DNA from: Bacteroidota bacterium
GTDB lineage: Bacteria; Bacteroidota; Bacteroidia; Chitinophagales; Chitinophagaceae
Reading direction: 5' to 3'
Assembly (NCBI GenBank): GCA_005882975.1
Contig: VBAS01000088.1
Location: 48,075 to 91,116, forward strand
Length of the DNA stretch: 43,042 nt
Under the pieces are notes generated by a model, which was given only the letters and a program-made list of their open reading frames with translations, was not told where the DNA came from and did not search any database. Below are positions 8,853-18,911 of the stretch, in pieces (position 1 is the first letter of the stretch; each line of letters starts with the position of its first letter). The position numbers and the translations under genes were made by a program.

Positions 8853-10277
8853 TTATTTATCCCACCAGACACGAGTATTTAAATCATCGGTTCCACCATA
8901 TGGAAATGCAGAAACTGCGGCATTGTAATTAGTAGTATTGTTAGATCTTTCAATAGTTGGGTAACCTTCCCTTCTTGGTATCTTGTCACCATTTGCACCT
9001 GGCGCTGCAATTAATAAAGGATAACCTGTTCTTCTCCATTCAGCCCATGATTCATAACCATGTAAAAATAAATGTATCCATTTCTGAACAGCAATCTGCT
9101 TAATTGCATTTGCAGGATCGTATAACACTTTCGGCTGGGCAATATAGGTACTTGCACCTGTTGTGCTACCGGTCCATTGAAGTATTGAGTTTTGAATAGC
9201 AGATTCATAATTTGTTTTCGCCGTTGCATCACCACCTGTTATCCAACCCAATTTAGCAGCCTCAGCTTTTGCAAACAATGCTTCTGCATAAGTCACCAAA
9301 TATACCGGTGAATTTTGCAAACGAAGTTTATCGCCCAATAAGGAAAAGTTTGTTGGAGTAACGGTTGTCGTTAAGCCATAATCAAGTCCTACATAAGTGC
9401 CGGATAAAGGACCTGATGTAGCTTTATTTGCAAAAACCGGCAACCGTGGATCAGCCACAGATTGCATTGTATCAACCAATGGTTTACTAACAGCATACCA
9501 AAGCCTGCCCATGACATTCATTTGCGTGTACCAGAAATTTTCATTGTTCTTATCCAGTAAATGAGGATAAGCAAAATTGTCAGTGTTTGCCGTCATGATA
9601 CCATTGATAGATGCTTTGTTAAATTCGGCTGCCCCTTTAACTGCATCAACTTTTGAAAGACGAAGAGCCATTAACATGTGCACAGTGTTTCCAAATTTTT
9701 TCCACTTGGTCATGTCACCATTGTACATGATGTCATTCTTGATATTGCCAGTTACAATAGCAGCATTCGCTTCATCAAGCAAAGCGAAAAGACTATTGTA
9801 AATATCCTGTTGCTTGTCATATTTAGGAGTGAAATTATCCTGGCCTTTTAATGCTGTTGAATAAGGAATATCACCCCAGCGATCAGTTAAAAACCAAAAA
9901 ATATAAGCCTTTAAAATTTTAGCCGCGGCAATCTGGTTTACAACCGGTCCTTCATTGGCATCAAGAGTGGGAGAAGTAATAACTGTTTCCAGATCCATTA
10001 ATGGACCGGTATACCATCCATTAAAATTAAAGTTAATGGTAGTATATCTTGAATTATCCGTAAAAGAGGTATTAGATAAATGCTGGGGATAATGAACTCC
10101 AAAAGCCGAAGAACTTATATCAGGTAATGATCTTTCCGCACTTGCAATAAGCTGTGTACCTGATGCCTTTGTTGGCCTGTTCGGATCAACATTCATACTT
10201 CCGTCAAATTTTTGGCAACTACTCATCAACACTAATGTGGTGAGTGATATATATATTGATTTGTTTATTTTTTTCAT
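8853..10277 (-). CDS. SusD/RagB-family (SusD-like_2) outer-membrane lipoprotein
   Basis: A 474-residue nutrient-binding lipoprotein. The signal peptide ends in a lipobox with the acylated Cys at 21 (LMSSC/QKFDG). The mature start (NVDPNRPTKAS) and the C-terminal part (LPVFANKAT, YAEALFAKAEAAKLGW, ESWAEWRRTGYP) match the SusD-like_2 branch of the family. It should cap the neighbouring SusC-type barrel and capture the ligand at the cell surface. It follows the susC-like gene by 13 bases, so the two form an operon. No glycosidase or peptidase gene is directly attached, so the substrate cannot be inferred. Confidence 0.93.
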   Translation of the reverse strand: MKKINKSIYISLTTLVLMSSCQKFDGSMNVDPNRPTKASGTQLIASAERSLPDISSSAFGVHYPQHLSNTSFTDNSRYTTINFNFNGWYTGPLMDLETVITSPTLDANEGPVVNQIAAAKILKAYIFWFLTDRWGDIPYSTALKGQDNFTPKYDKQQDIYNSLFALLDEANAAIVTGNIKNDIMYNGDMTKWKKFGNTVHMLMALRLSKVDAVKGAAEFNKASINGIMTANTDNFAYPHLLDKNNENFWYTQMNVMGRLWYAVSKPLVDTMQSVADPRLPVFANKATSGPLSGTYVGLDYGLTTTVTPTNFSLLGDKLRLQNSPVYLVTYAEALFAKAEAAKLGWITGGDATAKTNYESAIQNSILQWTGSTTGASTYIAQPKVLYDPANAIKQIAVQKWIHLFLHGYESWAEWRRTGYPLLIAAPGANGDKIPRREGYPTIERSNNTTNYNAAVSAFPYGGTDDLNTRVWWDK

Positions 10278-10290
10278 AATGCTGTATATA

Positions 10291-13200
10291 TTAAAATGAA
10301 AAGTTTAAGCTTACGCCATAAGAACGGACAGTTTGAAACTCACCTTTTTCCAGCCAGCTAATAGAGCCGCTGTTATAGGATAATTCTGAAGGCTCTAATC
10401 CTTTTGGTGCTTTTTGCCAGATCATAGCCGGGTTGCGTGCTAAAAGAGCAATCTTTACAGATTTAAAAGGTGTTTTTGATAAAATATCTTTATCAAAAGT
10501 ATACCCGATACTAACTTCCCGCAATTTGATATAGGATGCATCAAAAAGCCATTCTTCATAGATACGGGTTCCGATTGTATTTCTAAAATATGACCTGGCA
10601 TCTACATAAGCAGTTACTTCCTGTCCTGCTGGTGAAATACCAGTTACTTTTACTCCACCTCCGCTTGCTATCGGATCCCTGACATTTGATCCCTTATCAT
10701 TTAAAGCGGCTGTCTCCGCTGCCTGGCCAGATTTTATTGCCAACATTTTAGTCCAGCTGAAAAACTGTCCACCTGATTGGAAATCTATCATAGCACCTAT
10801 GTCGATCTTCCATATTTTAAATGTGTTCAGGAAACCACCTGTAAAATCTGGCAATACACTTCCGAAATTATGATTGGTCTCAAACAGTGGAAGATTAGCG
10901 GCATCTAACTTTATCATTCCGGTTTTTGTATCACGCAAATATGCCTGTCCTACTAAGCTTCCAAAAGGCTCGTTAACAGTTGCATTTAAAAAGATAGGAA
11001 CACTTGAATAAGTATTATTATCTAACTGGTAAACATTAATGCCAGGATAAAGTTCTTTTACCATACTCTTGTTCCGCGCAAAATTTAAAGTGGTGGTCCA
11101 GGAAAAGAAATTCGATTGAAAAGGTTTGGCATTAAGAGATATCTCAAATCCTTTATTTTCTATTAACCCTGCATTTACTACTGTTGCGGAATAACCACTT
11201 GAACCGGGAACATCAAGCTGTATGATCTGATCTTCATTTTTTTGATGATACAAAGTAAAATCTACGCCTACCCTGTTATTCAAAAATCTTAACTCAATGC
11301 CTGTTTCAATTGATTTTCCAAAAGATGGTTTGATATTAGGATTTGTCAAAACATCAGGAACAGTAATTGGATTTATTGTAGCTGCCGCACCCGTATACGT
11401 TGTACCTACGCTAAAACTTGTTCCGGTTTGATAAGGAGGCAGATCACCACCTGCTATTGCATAGCTTGCCCTTATCTTACCATATGTTAACGGCTTCCAC
11501 TTTAATAACTCGCTAAATACAATGCTGGCAGATACCGATGGATAGTAATAAGAATTATTATTTACAGGCAAACTTGAGGATACATCATTTCTGATGGTTC
11601 CATCAATAAAGTAGATATCCTTATAACCGAAGGAAGCCATTCCATAAAAACTTCTTACTTCTTTACGGCGAATGAAGGATGAAATAGTGGGCCGATCTTT
11701 TGAGCCGGCAAGACTATAAAATGCAGGACTTACAAGACCGCCAACTGTATTGCCACTTACAGAGGTGAAGTCAACTGTATATTTATTTGCCCCGACATTC
11801 AAATTCATCGATATGTCGCCGAATGCTTTATTATACTGACCTAAAAATTCATAGTTAAATTCTTTACTCTGGTATTTTCCTACAGAATAACCTTCATCAA
11901 GTCTGCCACCTAAAGCTTCTTTATGAGAAACATTTTGTGTGTACATGTCGGCTCTGAGGAAACCGCTTAATTTCAGTCCTGGCAAAAGCTGGTAACTAAT
12001 ATTTACGTCACCAAAAACCCGATCTCTGCTATCATCATTACTATTAGCATAAGCATCAAAATAAGGATTGTTCCAATCACTCGGACGGTTATTGGTAATA
12101 AGGCCGGCTGTAGTTGGATTTACATTCCAATTCATTATAGTACCATCATAGTAACGATAATTTTTCAATCTTTCCATATCTAAATTTCTCTGAAACCATT
12201 GTACCTGGCCGGTTGCAGTTCCCTGGTAACCTTGCGACGGTCGTGTAGCCTTATTATTACTAAATGTTGCATTTACACCAACCGTCAATTTTTTTGTGAT
12301 ATTTAATGAAGTACTTAAACCTAAATTATTTCTTTTTAAAGAAGTGCCGGGCATTACACCTTTTATATAAGCATTATTGTAACTCAGTCTAAAGTCCATA
12401 TTCTCACTGCCTCCTGTAACTGAAATATTGTTATTAAGATTATAACCCTTTTCGAAATAATCTTCAACATTAGTTGGATGAGGTACAAACGGTGTAAGCT
12501 TTCCAAACTCAGGATCCTGCGGATAGAAACTGTAATACATGCGAACAGGAGTTCCATCCATTTTAGGTCCCCAACTTTCATCATTACCATTTACGAATTT
12601 ATCACCGTTTGCAAGCGTTCTAAAAACCTGGTCGTTTCCAACACCATAAATATTTTGAAGTGGCAAAAAATTTCCGGTTTTTTCCATCAGAAACGCAGAG
12701 CTATATTGAACATCTACTTTTTTAGGTCCTTTTTTTCCCTTCCTTGTTGTAATGATGATAACTCCATACTGCCCTCTTAATCCATATAGTGCTGAAGCCG
12801 CAGGACCTTTTAAAACATTTATGGATTCAACATCATCCGGATTAATATCCTGAGCGATATTACCGAGATCAGGTCCATTGCCGTTTGATGAACCAAAGTT
12901 TGCATTTGAAATTGGCGTACCATCTACTACAATAAGAGCCTGATCATTTCCATTTAAAGAATTCACCCCACGTATTTTAATTTTTTGGGTACCTCCCAAA
13001 CTTGCGCCAGATGAGCCTACCACCTGCACGCCGGCGATTTTACCTGATAAAGAACCAAGCACATTTTGCTCCTTTGTTAAAGTAAGATTCTCACCTTTTA
13101 CTTGTTGCGTAGAATAGCCTACGGCACGTTCACTTCGTTTAATGCCTAGCGCAGTTACTACAACCTCAGTCAAAGAACCTTTGGCTCCCAAACTTACATT

Positions 13201-13476
13201 ATAAGAGTTACTGCTACCTACCGCAACTTCTTGTGACTGTCTGTCAACGTGAGAAAAAATCAACACTGGATTTGCTCCCGTTACTGTAATGGTAAATTCT
13301 CCTTTTTCATTGGTTGTTGTTCCACTGGACGTTCCTTTTTGAAGAACAGATACGAATGATAATGGAATTCCAGATTCATCGCTAACAATTCCGGTTATTT
13401 GCCGGCTTTGACTAAATGCGAGATAAGGCATAGAAAGAAAAAAAATGGACAATACAAAAAGCAGTAGTTTCTTCAT
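10291..13476 (-). CDS. SusC/RagA-family TonB-linked outer-membrane transporter
   Basis: A 1061-residue TonB-dependent channel. I chose the ATG at 13476 because it opens a typical signal peptide (MKKLLLFVLSIFFLSMPYLA, then FSQ); the frame is open further upstream to 13590 but that part is not signal-like. In order: a carboxypeptidase-like beta-sandwich (QITGIVSDESGIPLSF), the SusC-typical EVVVTALGIKRSER stretch, the plug (KIKIRGVNSLNGNDQAL, then VVDGTPI), and a long barrel ending in Phe (YGVSLNFSF), the C-terminal signal for barrel insertion. It imports a ligand across the outer membrane with its SusD partner, 13 bases downstream, using energy from TonB/ExbBD encoded elsewhere. Confidence 0.94.
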   Translation of the reverse strand: MKKLLLFVLSIFFLSMPYLAFSQSRQITGIVSDESGIPLSFVSVLQKGTSSGTTTNEKGEFTITVTGANPVLIFSHVDRQSQEVAVGSSNSYNVSLGAKGSLTEVVVTALGIKRSERAVGYSTQQVKGENLTLTKEQNVLGSLSGKIAGVQVVGSSGASLGGTQKIKIRGVNSLNGNDQALIVVDGTPISNANFGSSNGNGPDLGNIAQDINPDDVESINVLKGPAASALYGLRGQYGVIIITTRKGKKGPKKVDVQYSSAFLMEKTGNFLPLQNIYGVGNDQVFRTLANGDKFVNGNDESWGPKMDGTPVRMYYSFYPQDPEFGKLTPFVPHPTNVEDYFEKGYNLNNNISVTGGSENMDFRLSYNNAYIKGVMPGTSLKRNNLGLSTSLNITKKLTVGVNATFSNNKATRPSQGYQGTATGQVQWFQRNLDMERLKNYRYYDGTIMNWNVNPTTAGLITNNRPSDWNNPYFDAYANSNDDSRDRVFGDVNISYQLLPGLKLSGFLRADMYTQNVSHKEALGGRLDEGYSVGKYQSKEFNYEFLGQYNKAFGDISMNLNVGANKYTVDFTSVSGNTVGGLVSPAFYSLAGSKDRPTISSFIRRKEVRSFYGMASFGYKDIYFIDGTIRNDVSSSLPVNNNSYYYPSVSASIVFSELLKWKPLTYGKIRASYAIAGGDLPPYQTGTSFSVGTTYTGAAATINPITVPDVLTNPNIKPSFGKSIETGIELRFLNNRVGVDFTLYHQKNEDQIIQLDVPGSSGYSATVVNAGLIENKGFEISLNAKPFQSNFFSWTTTLNFARNKSMVKELYPGINVYQLDNNTYSSVPIFLNATVNEPFGSLVGQAYLRDTKTGMIKLDAANLPLFETNHNFGSVLPDFTGGFLNTFKIWKIDIGAMIDFQSGGQFFSWTKMLAIKSGQAAETAALNDKGSNVRDPIASGGGVKVTGISPAGQEVTAYVDARSYFRNTIGTRIYEEWLFDASYIKLREVSIGYTFDKDILSKTPFKSVKIALLARNPAMIWQKAPKGLEPSELSYNSGSISWLEKGEFQTVRSYGVSLNFSF

Positions 13477-13740
13477 AAAAGCATATTTATTAGTTATAAA
13501 GCAAAATGAAAAGTCTTGGTGTATTTTGGTAGGAATAAGGTAAAAGGCGTCACGCAAAATCCGGCAAAAAATACACACAAAACAGCACATGCATGCATAA
13601 AGGGTAAGTTTTTTTTAATAATTTTTATTCTTTTTAAAGAAAAACGCAAAAACGCAAAACCCAAATACCCTTAACTTTATTGAAGAGATATGGAATTTAT
13701 AGAATGATAAAAGGAGTCAATGGTAATAACCATGTGCAAA

Positions 13741-13769
13741 AAACAAGGGGGCAGTTTTACTGCCCCTTT
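13741..13769 (-). terminator. Terminator after the broken sorbosone-dehydrogenase gene
   Basis: On the minus strand the hairpin AAGGGGCAGT / ACTGCCCCCTT is followed by a T-rich run (GTTTTTT). It begins a few bases past the stop at 13776 and separates that gene from the susC-like gene. Confidence 0.8.
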
Positions 13770-13775
13770 ATAATT

Positions 13776-14768
13776 CTAATTCTGTACTACTATTTTTTTT
13801 GTTGTCGTACCTGTTTCATTTTCGATCTTTAATAAATACAATCCGTTCTTTAAATAGTCGATATTTATTTGTTGAATTGTTTTTCCGGTGATCTGTTGTT
13901 GTTTTACTAATCTGCCGCTTGCATCATAGAATTTTAATGTCGCAGTTTTTGAATTGGTGCGAACATTTAAAATATCTTTTACGGGATTAGGATAAACATT
14001 TACACCCATTTCAATTACAGAATTATCCTTTTTGGTGATAAACGTTGCCCGTGCTGCAGCGCCATCTGCAATTACTAATTGTGGCCTGTTTGATGCAGCT
14101 TCTTTTGAATTAAATATAACCTGGTTATTTGAAGAATTCCCATTGATCAATTTTATAGTAACTGAACTGATGCCTGTACTTCTTAAACCCGCAATAAGCG
14201 ATGTCAGATCCCATTGATAGTATTGATTTGTCGTGCTGTTAATATTTACTGTAGCAAGGATCGCTGGCTGTGCAGCAGGTTTATTATTCCCCGTGATCGT
14301 GTTCTCCAGCCATGAAGTATTCGTTACATTATGTGCTTCGACTGCAATAGATGGAGTTTGGGTGTTGTTCAATCTTCCATTCACCCTTAAAATAGCAGAA
14401 GACACACTTGCACTGATAGTTGAGATATCAAATTTCAAAAATGTCTCATAGCTTTTATTTGGCGATGAATTTGTTTGATCAATAAGCGAAATAGCGGAGC
14501 CAAAGTTGTTGTTTGCATTTTTGCCACCGTTCACATAAGCATCTGCTATAGGATCAAGTGTAAGAATTGTTCCAGTAATAAAATTAGCTGTGTAGGTAAC
14601 ATCATTAACCGGTGTTGCAAATGTTTGCGATTGAGTTCCTCCCTGGCTCCAATTAATGAATGTATAATTCCCCTGCGGCGATGGCGCCCCGATAGTACGT
14701 AACATACCTTCAACACTTGTGACTGTTAATGGTGCAGTAAATGGTTGCCCGTCCAGTGTTATTTGCAA
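13776..14768 (-). CDS. C-terminal fragment: DNRLRE/CBM96-like module plus type IX secretion sorting domain
   Basis: This 330-residue frame is the detached C-terminus of the protein encoded at 14786-16480. It has no ATG of its own at the front; 14768 is a TTG lying inside a stretch (LNTNPQGL, then QITLDGQPF) that normally follows the end of the upstream part. Residues about 70-235 look like a DNRLRE/CBM96-type carbohydrate-binding beta-sandwich (DAYVNGGKNANNNFGS, TFLKFDIS, NRPQLVI). Residues about 250-330 are a Por-type sorting domain (VNVYPNPVKD, LYLLKIENETG, KKIVVQN), the signal for type IX export and surface anchoring. It is probably not translated alone. Confidence 0.7.
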   Translation of the reverse strand: MQITLDGQPFTAPLTVTSVEGMLRTIGAPSPQGNYTFINWSQGGTQSQTFATPVNDVTYTANFITGTILTLDPIADAYVNGGKNANNNFGSAISLIDQTNSSPNKSYETFLKFDISTISASVSSAILRVNGRLNNTQTPSIAVEAHNVTNTSWLENTITGNNKPAAQPAILATVNINSTTNQYYQWDLTSLIAGLRSTGISSVTIKLINGNSSNNQVIFNSKEAASNRPQLVIADGAAARATFITKKDNSVIEMGVNVYPNPVKDILNVRTNSKTATLKFYDASGRLVKQQQITGKTIQQINIDYLKNGLYLLKIENETGTTTKKIVVQN

Positions 14769-14785
14769 GCCTTGCGGATTGGTGT

Positions 14786-16480
14786 TTAAGTAAAGGTTGT
14801 ATCCCTTGCACCCTGCGCATCTGTCACAACAAGATAAAGACGATAGAATACATTGGTAGAGGCCTCACCGCTATTGGGAATTGAAAAAGATCCGCTTGTT
14901 ACACCATCAGGAGCTGTAGGACCCGGATGCGTATGCGCATCATGATGAAATATTACATACCATTCAAATGCTGAAGCAGGAAGATTCCCCTGTTCAGGAT
15001 CTGTTCCTGTTCCCGAAAAATTAATCACATCTCCGCCTGCATAAGTTGCTCCGGCACCCGGGGTATTTATTGTTGCAGTTGGTAATTGATTGGGAGAAGT
15101 TACAGTTAATACTGCATTGTTACTTGTTGCGCTGCCTGCACTATTGCTTACAACTACAGAATAGTTTCCTGCATCACCTGGTGAAACGACAGGAATAGTA
15201 TAGGTTGAATTAGTAGCACCACTAATATTGTTTGTATTTTTTCTCCATTGATAACTCAACGGTTGTAAACCATTGGCTGTAACACTAAAACTTGCAGCGT
15301 TTCCTTCAGCAACGCTAATACTTTGCGGTTGTGTGGTAATGACAGGTGCATTAGAACCCGTGAAAGTAATTTTATACACAGCGCTATTTGCCCTTGAAAG
15401 AAAATAAAGATTTCCATCTGGCCCTGTAGTTATACCTACCGGACTGCCGGCAATTGATGATGCAAAATTTGTTCTTGTTGCAGTTGTGCCGGATAAAGTA
15501 AGCATATCGATCCAGTTATTACAAAAGTCTAAAAAGAAATATCTGCCAGTGTATTGAGAAGGATAATTACTTGAAGTTGGATTAAAAAAAGTGCCACCGG
15601 TTATTGCACAACCAAAACCAATACCGCTGCCATGCATATAAGTGTAAATTGGATTGGCAAAGGCAGGATTGTTACTTACACCTTCTGCAGTTGGCCAACC
15701 ATAATTCTTCCCACCAGTTGTACAATCATTAACTTCTTCCCATGTGTTTTCCCCTACATCATTTACAAAAATGCGACCGGTTCCTGGTTGAATTGAAAGT
15801 GTGTAAGGGTTACGCATACCATATTCCCAAACTCTTTGTCTTTGTGCAGTTCCGGTGGTAAAGGGATTTCCGGAGGGCACACTGCCATCTGAATTTATCC
15901 GCAAAATTTTTCCAAGATAAGTATCTAAATTTTGTGAATTAGCACTGTTTGCATTTTCACCAACCCCCACATACAATTTTCCATCCGGTCCAAACTGTAT
16001 TGTTCCGCCGTTATGATTGGTAGCGCTGCTTAATGGATCAAGATTTAGCACTACAGATTCACTGCCTGCTATAATTGTATTGCCATTCATTGTGAACCTG
16101 CTAATACGATTATTTGACGCAGAAGAAAGTGTGTAATAAAGATAAATAAAATGATTAGTTGCAAAATTTGGATCAAAAGCAATTCCAAGTAAACCTCTTT
16201 CTCCTGACGAATTTACACTTAGTGTGATCGCAGGTGTAGCAAGTAGCGTCCCATTTTCGATTATTCTCAATGCGCCGGTTTGTTGTGCAACAAATAAACG
16301 ACCATCGGGTGCAAATTCCATTACTGTTGGATTGCTGATACCATTTGCAACAAGCACTTGTTGAAAGCCGGTCGGATATGTTTGTGCATCACTATATACA
16401 GAAGCAAAAAGAGAAGCAATTGTAAATACCAGGCTCAAAGCATTGATAGTGCTTTGAGATTTGTGAAGAACTTTACTCAT
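14786..16480 (-). CDS. Secreted sorbosone/glucose-dehydrogenase-like beta-propeller with Ig domain, frame-broken at the C-terminus
   Basis: A 564-residue secreted protein. A signal peptide (residues 1-33, ending SDAQ) leads into a six-bladed propeller of the glucose/sorbosone dehydrogenase type (about 35-375). The marks are GERGLLGIAFDPNF, NHNGGTIQFGPDGKLYV, YLGKILRIN and WEYGMRNPY. Such enzymes oxidise sugars with PQQ, but many members are uncharacterised. An Ig-like domain (377-460) and an Ig/cadherin-like region follow. The frame then stops after DAQGARDTTFT, and the continuation is in another frame from about 14789. The truncated product lacks the type IX sorting signal, so if exported it would not be surface-anchored by that route. 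Confidence 0.85.
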   Translation of the reverse strand: MSKVLHKSQSTINALSLVFTIASLFASVYSDAQTYPTGFQQVLVANGISNPTVMEFAPDGRLFVAQQTGALRIIENGTLLATPAITLSVNSSGERGLLGIAFDPNFATNHFIYLYYTLSSASNNRISRFTMNGNTIIAGSESVVLNLDPLSSATNHNGGTIQFGPDGKLYVGVGENANSANSQNLDTYLGKILRINSDGSVPSGNPFTTGTAQRQRVWEYGMRNPYTLSIQPGTGRIFVNDVGENTWEEVNDCTTGGKNYGWPTAEGVSNNPAFANPIYTYMHGSGIGFGCAITGGTFFNPTSSNYPSQYTGRYFFLDFCNNWIDMLTLSGTTATRTNFASSIAGSPVGITTGPDGNLYFLSRANSAVYKITFTGSNAPVITTQPQSISVAEGNAASFSVTANGLQPLSYQWRKNTNNISGATNSTYTIPVVSPGDAGNYSVVVSNSAGSATSNNAVLTVTSPNQLPTATINTPGAGATYAGGDVINFSGTGTDPEQGNLPASAFEWYVIFHHDAHTHPGPTAPDGVTSGSFSIPNSGEASTNVFYRLYLVVTDAQGARDTTFT

Positions 16481-16621
16481 AACAGGAAGTTTAAGGTTAT
16501 TATTAACCTCTTACAAGTGGGAGGGATAGGTTTTGACCTGGTTGGTTTTTGTATCCTGCAAAAATCATGCAGAGCTGAACATTGTGTAAAAAATGAATAG
16601 GAGTTTTGCTATCTTGAATCC

Positions 16622-17545
16622 ATGAAAATTATCAAACGAATATTGCTTCTTTTATTAGTGATCATTGTAGTTGTTGGAATTTATTCCTGGGTGAAGTTTC
16701 TTATCTATAACCAGGAAACTAAAACAATGAATGCCTCGGCAAGAAATACGACCGGCCAATTCATAGAACTCACCGCCGGCATTACACATTATGAATCGGG
16801 CGGAGTTGATACAGCCAAAGCCATTATACTGGTTCATGGTTTCAGTGTTCCCTATTATATATGGGATGGAACATATGACAGTCTGGCAAAAGCTGGATTT
16901 CATGTAATACGCTATGATGAATTTGGAAGAGGTTTTTCTGATCGACCCAACGTTGTTTATGATCCTGTTTTTTATAGAACCCAGTTACACGACCTTGTCA
17001 CTTCACTCAAACTAAAAACTCCTGTAAGTTTAGCAGGCGTTTCATTTGGCGGTGCAGTTGTATCTGATTTTGCAGCGCATTTTCCCCAATTGATCGATAA
17101 AATAATTTTGGTTGACCCGGTTTATGCTTTTGGTAAAATAGAGGCTCCGGAGATCGTTGCAAATTATAAAATGGCCATTGATCATGAGAAACAAGCGAAA
17201 GGACAATTAGATGATTTTAAATATCCCGGGCAATTTCTGGGATGGGTTGATAAATACAAAGTGCAGATGCAATACAAAGGATTCAGGCATGCATTGATCT
17301 CTACAAGAAATAATTATTCGGCTGATTCCATTATTTCAAATTACCAGGTGCTCGGCGGTCTTCAGAAAAAAATATTATTAATATGGGGTAAAGAAGATCA
17401 AACTGTTTTATTTCAATACAGTGATTCATTAAGAAAAATAGTACCGGTAGATTTTTTTCCTGTTGATGATGCTGCTCATTTGCCTTACCTCGAAAAGCCA
17501 GCATTGGTCAATCAAAAAATTATTTCTTTCCTGAAAGAAGAATAA
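16622..17545 (+). CDS. Membrane-anchored alpha/beta hydrolase
   Basis: A 307-residue alpha/beta hydrolase with an N-terminal hydrophobic helix (residues 6-22) that probably anchors it in the inner membrane with the catalytic domain outside. The oxyanion motif VHGFS is at 71-75, the nucleophile elbow GVSFGG gives S141, the acid is D259 (WGKEDQ) and the base H286 (DAAHLPYLEKP). The layout is that of the epoxide-hydrolase/meta-cleavage hydrolase branch; the substrate is unknown. It is convergent with the serine hydrolase at 17553, with only seven bases between stops and no terminator between them. Confidence 0.87.
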   Translation: MKIIKRILLLLLVIIVVVGIYSWVKFLIYNQETKTMNASARNTTGQFIELTAGITHYESGGVDTAKAIILVHGFSVPYYIWDGTYDSLAKAGFHVIRYDEFGRGFSDRPNVVYDPVFYRTQLHDLVTSLKLKTPVSLAGVSFGGAVVSDFAAHFPQLIDKIILVDPVYAFGKIEAPEIVANYKMAIDHEKQAKGQLDDFKYPGQFLGWVDKYKVQMQYKGFRHALISTRNNYSADSIISNYQVLGGLQKKILLIWGKEDQTVLFQYSDSLRKIVPVDFFPVDDAAHLPYLEKPALVNQKIISFLKEE

Positions 17546-17552
17546 GGAAATT

Positions 17553-18830
17553 TTATTTTAAACTGGAGTAAACGATCGCTTCAAACTTTCCTTCAAGATC
17601 ACCATGGCTGTTTGGATTCTGTTGTGTCATGAAAAGACAAACAAGTTTTGATTTTGGATCAGCCCAATAAGTTGTACCATAATATCCACCCCATTCGAAT
17701 GAGCCTGCATTCCGTGGACCCTTAGCAGCAGATCTTTCTGAAGTGATACCGAATCCCAATCCCATATTATCGTCGCCAAACATTCCTTCTTTTAGCTGCC
17801 CACTGGTTATCATTTCCACTGTCCTCTTTCCTAATATTTGATGACCGTTATACTTTCCCCCATTCAATAACATCTGCATGAATATAGCATAATCAAATGC
17901 GGTAGATGAGAGACCGGCACCTCCCGAAAAATAACGTTTCTTCATAAGAGGATAATCAGGATCTATATGGCGAAACTCATGACTCCATGGAATAATTTTA
18001 TTTGAAGCATCCTCCGTATATACTGTTGCCAAACGATCAGCTTTAGAAAAAGGCACATTGAAATAAGTGTCTTTCATTCCTAGTGGTTCAAAAATATTTT
18101 TTCTTAAAAAATCTTCCAGGTTCATTCCGCTGATCACTTCTATTAAACATCCAAGCAGATCGCTATTTAATCCATATTGCCATTTTGTTCCCGGCTGAAA
18201 GCTTAAAGGAAGTTTGCCCAACGCTTTCATTCTTTCCAAAAGATCTGCGTCAAAATAACCAAGACCAGAGGGGATATGATTTTTTGAATAGATAGCAGCA
18301 ACTTTTGAACTTCCGATATCTGTATAATCAAGACCTGAAGTATGCGTGAGCAACTGTCGAATGGTTATCTCGCTGGTTGCCGGAATAGTAGTGTAAGTAG
18401 TATCTGCATCATTGAATTTATCCAATACAACCGGATGTTTAAATTCAGGAATGAAGTCTGAAACAGGTTGATCAAGCAATAACTTTCCCTGCTCGTATAA
18501 GATCATGATACCAATACTGGTTATCGCTTTTGTTTGAGACATGATACGGAAGATGGCGTCATTCTTCATCGGTTTTTTTGTAGCGACATCCGCATATCCA
18601 TATCCCTTATATTGCACCACCTGGTTATCTTTTATCACAATAGAAACAGCACCTGTTAACCAGTTTTTACTGATATACTCATTTACCAATCCATCGATCT
18701 TCGCTAATCTTTCATAATCAACAGTATTATTCTTTATGCCAGTTTGTATTACCTGCGACTGACTCACCAGGGACGTAACCAGGTAGACAACCGAAACAAA
18801 AACAGTACGGAGGTTGATGATCTTTATCAT
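17553..18830 (-). CDS. Secreted beta-lactamase-family (class C-like) serine hydrolase
   Basis: A 425-residue serine hydrolase of the beta-lactamase/D-Ala-D-Ala carboxypeptidase/EstB group. A signal peptide occupies roughly residues 1-26. The nucleophile motif SxxK is S98-QT-K101, HTSGL at 163-167 is the usual downstream mark, the catalytic Tyr is Y219 (WQYGLNSDLLG), and the third motif is the WGGYYGT stretch near the C-terminus in place of KTG. The WGG-type third motif points to an esterase-like member rather than an antibiotic beta-lactamase. It stands alone, divergent from the luciferase-like gene. Confidence 0.9.
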   Translation of the reverse strand: MIKIINLRTVFVSVVYLVTSLVSQSQVIQTGIKNNTVDYERLAKIDGLVNEYISKNWLTGAVSIVIKDNQVVQYKGYGYADVATKKPMKNDAIFRIMSQTKAITSIGIMILYEQGKLLLDQPVSDFIPEFKHPVVLDKFNDADTTYTTIPATSEITIRQLLTHTSGLDYTDIGSSKVAAIYSKNHIPSGLGYFDADLLERMKALGKLPLSFQPGTKWQYGLNSDLLGCLIEVISGMNLEDFLRKNIFEPLGMKDTYFNVPFSKADRLATVYTEDASNKIIPWSHEFRHIDPDYPLMKKRYFSGGAGLSSTAFDYAIFMQMLLNGGKYNGHQILGKRTVEMITSGQLKEGMFGDDNMGLGFGITSERSAAKGPRNAGSFEWGGYYGTTYWADPKSKLVCLFMTQQNPNSHGDLEGKFEAIVYSSLK

Positions 18831-18911
18831 AGTAAGTTTTGTATTTAGTTAGAAAGATAAGCAAAATATAAAAATGCTTTTCAACTTAACTTCGCTTACA
18901 AAATCTGTTGT

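Noticed and set aside
13477-13590. Longer start for the SusC-like gene
   Set aside because: The extra 38 residues are Cys-rich and not signal-like, whereas ATG 13476 opens a standard signal peptide.
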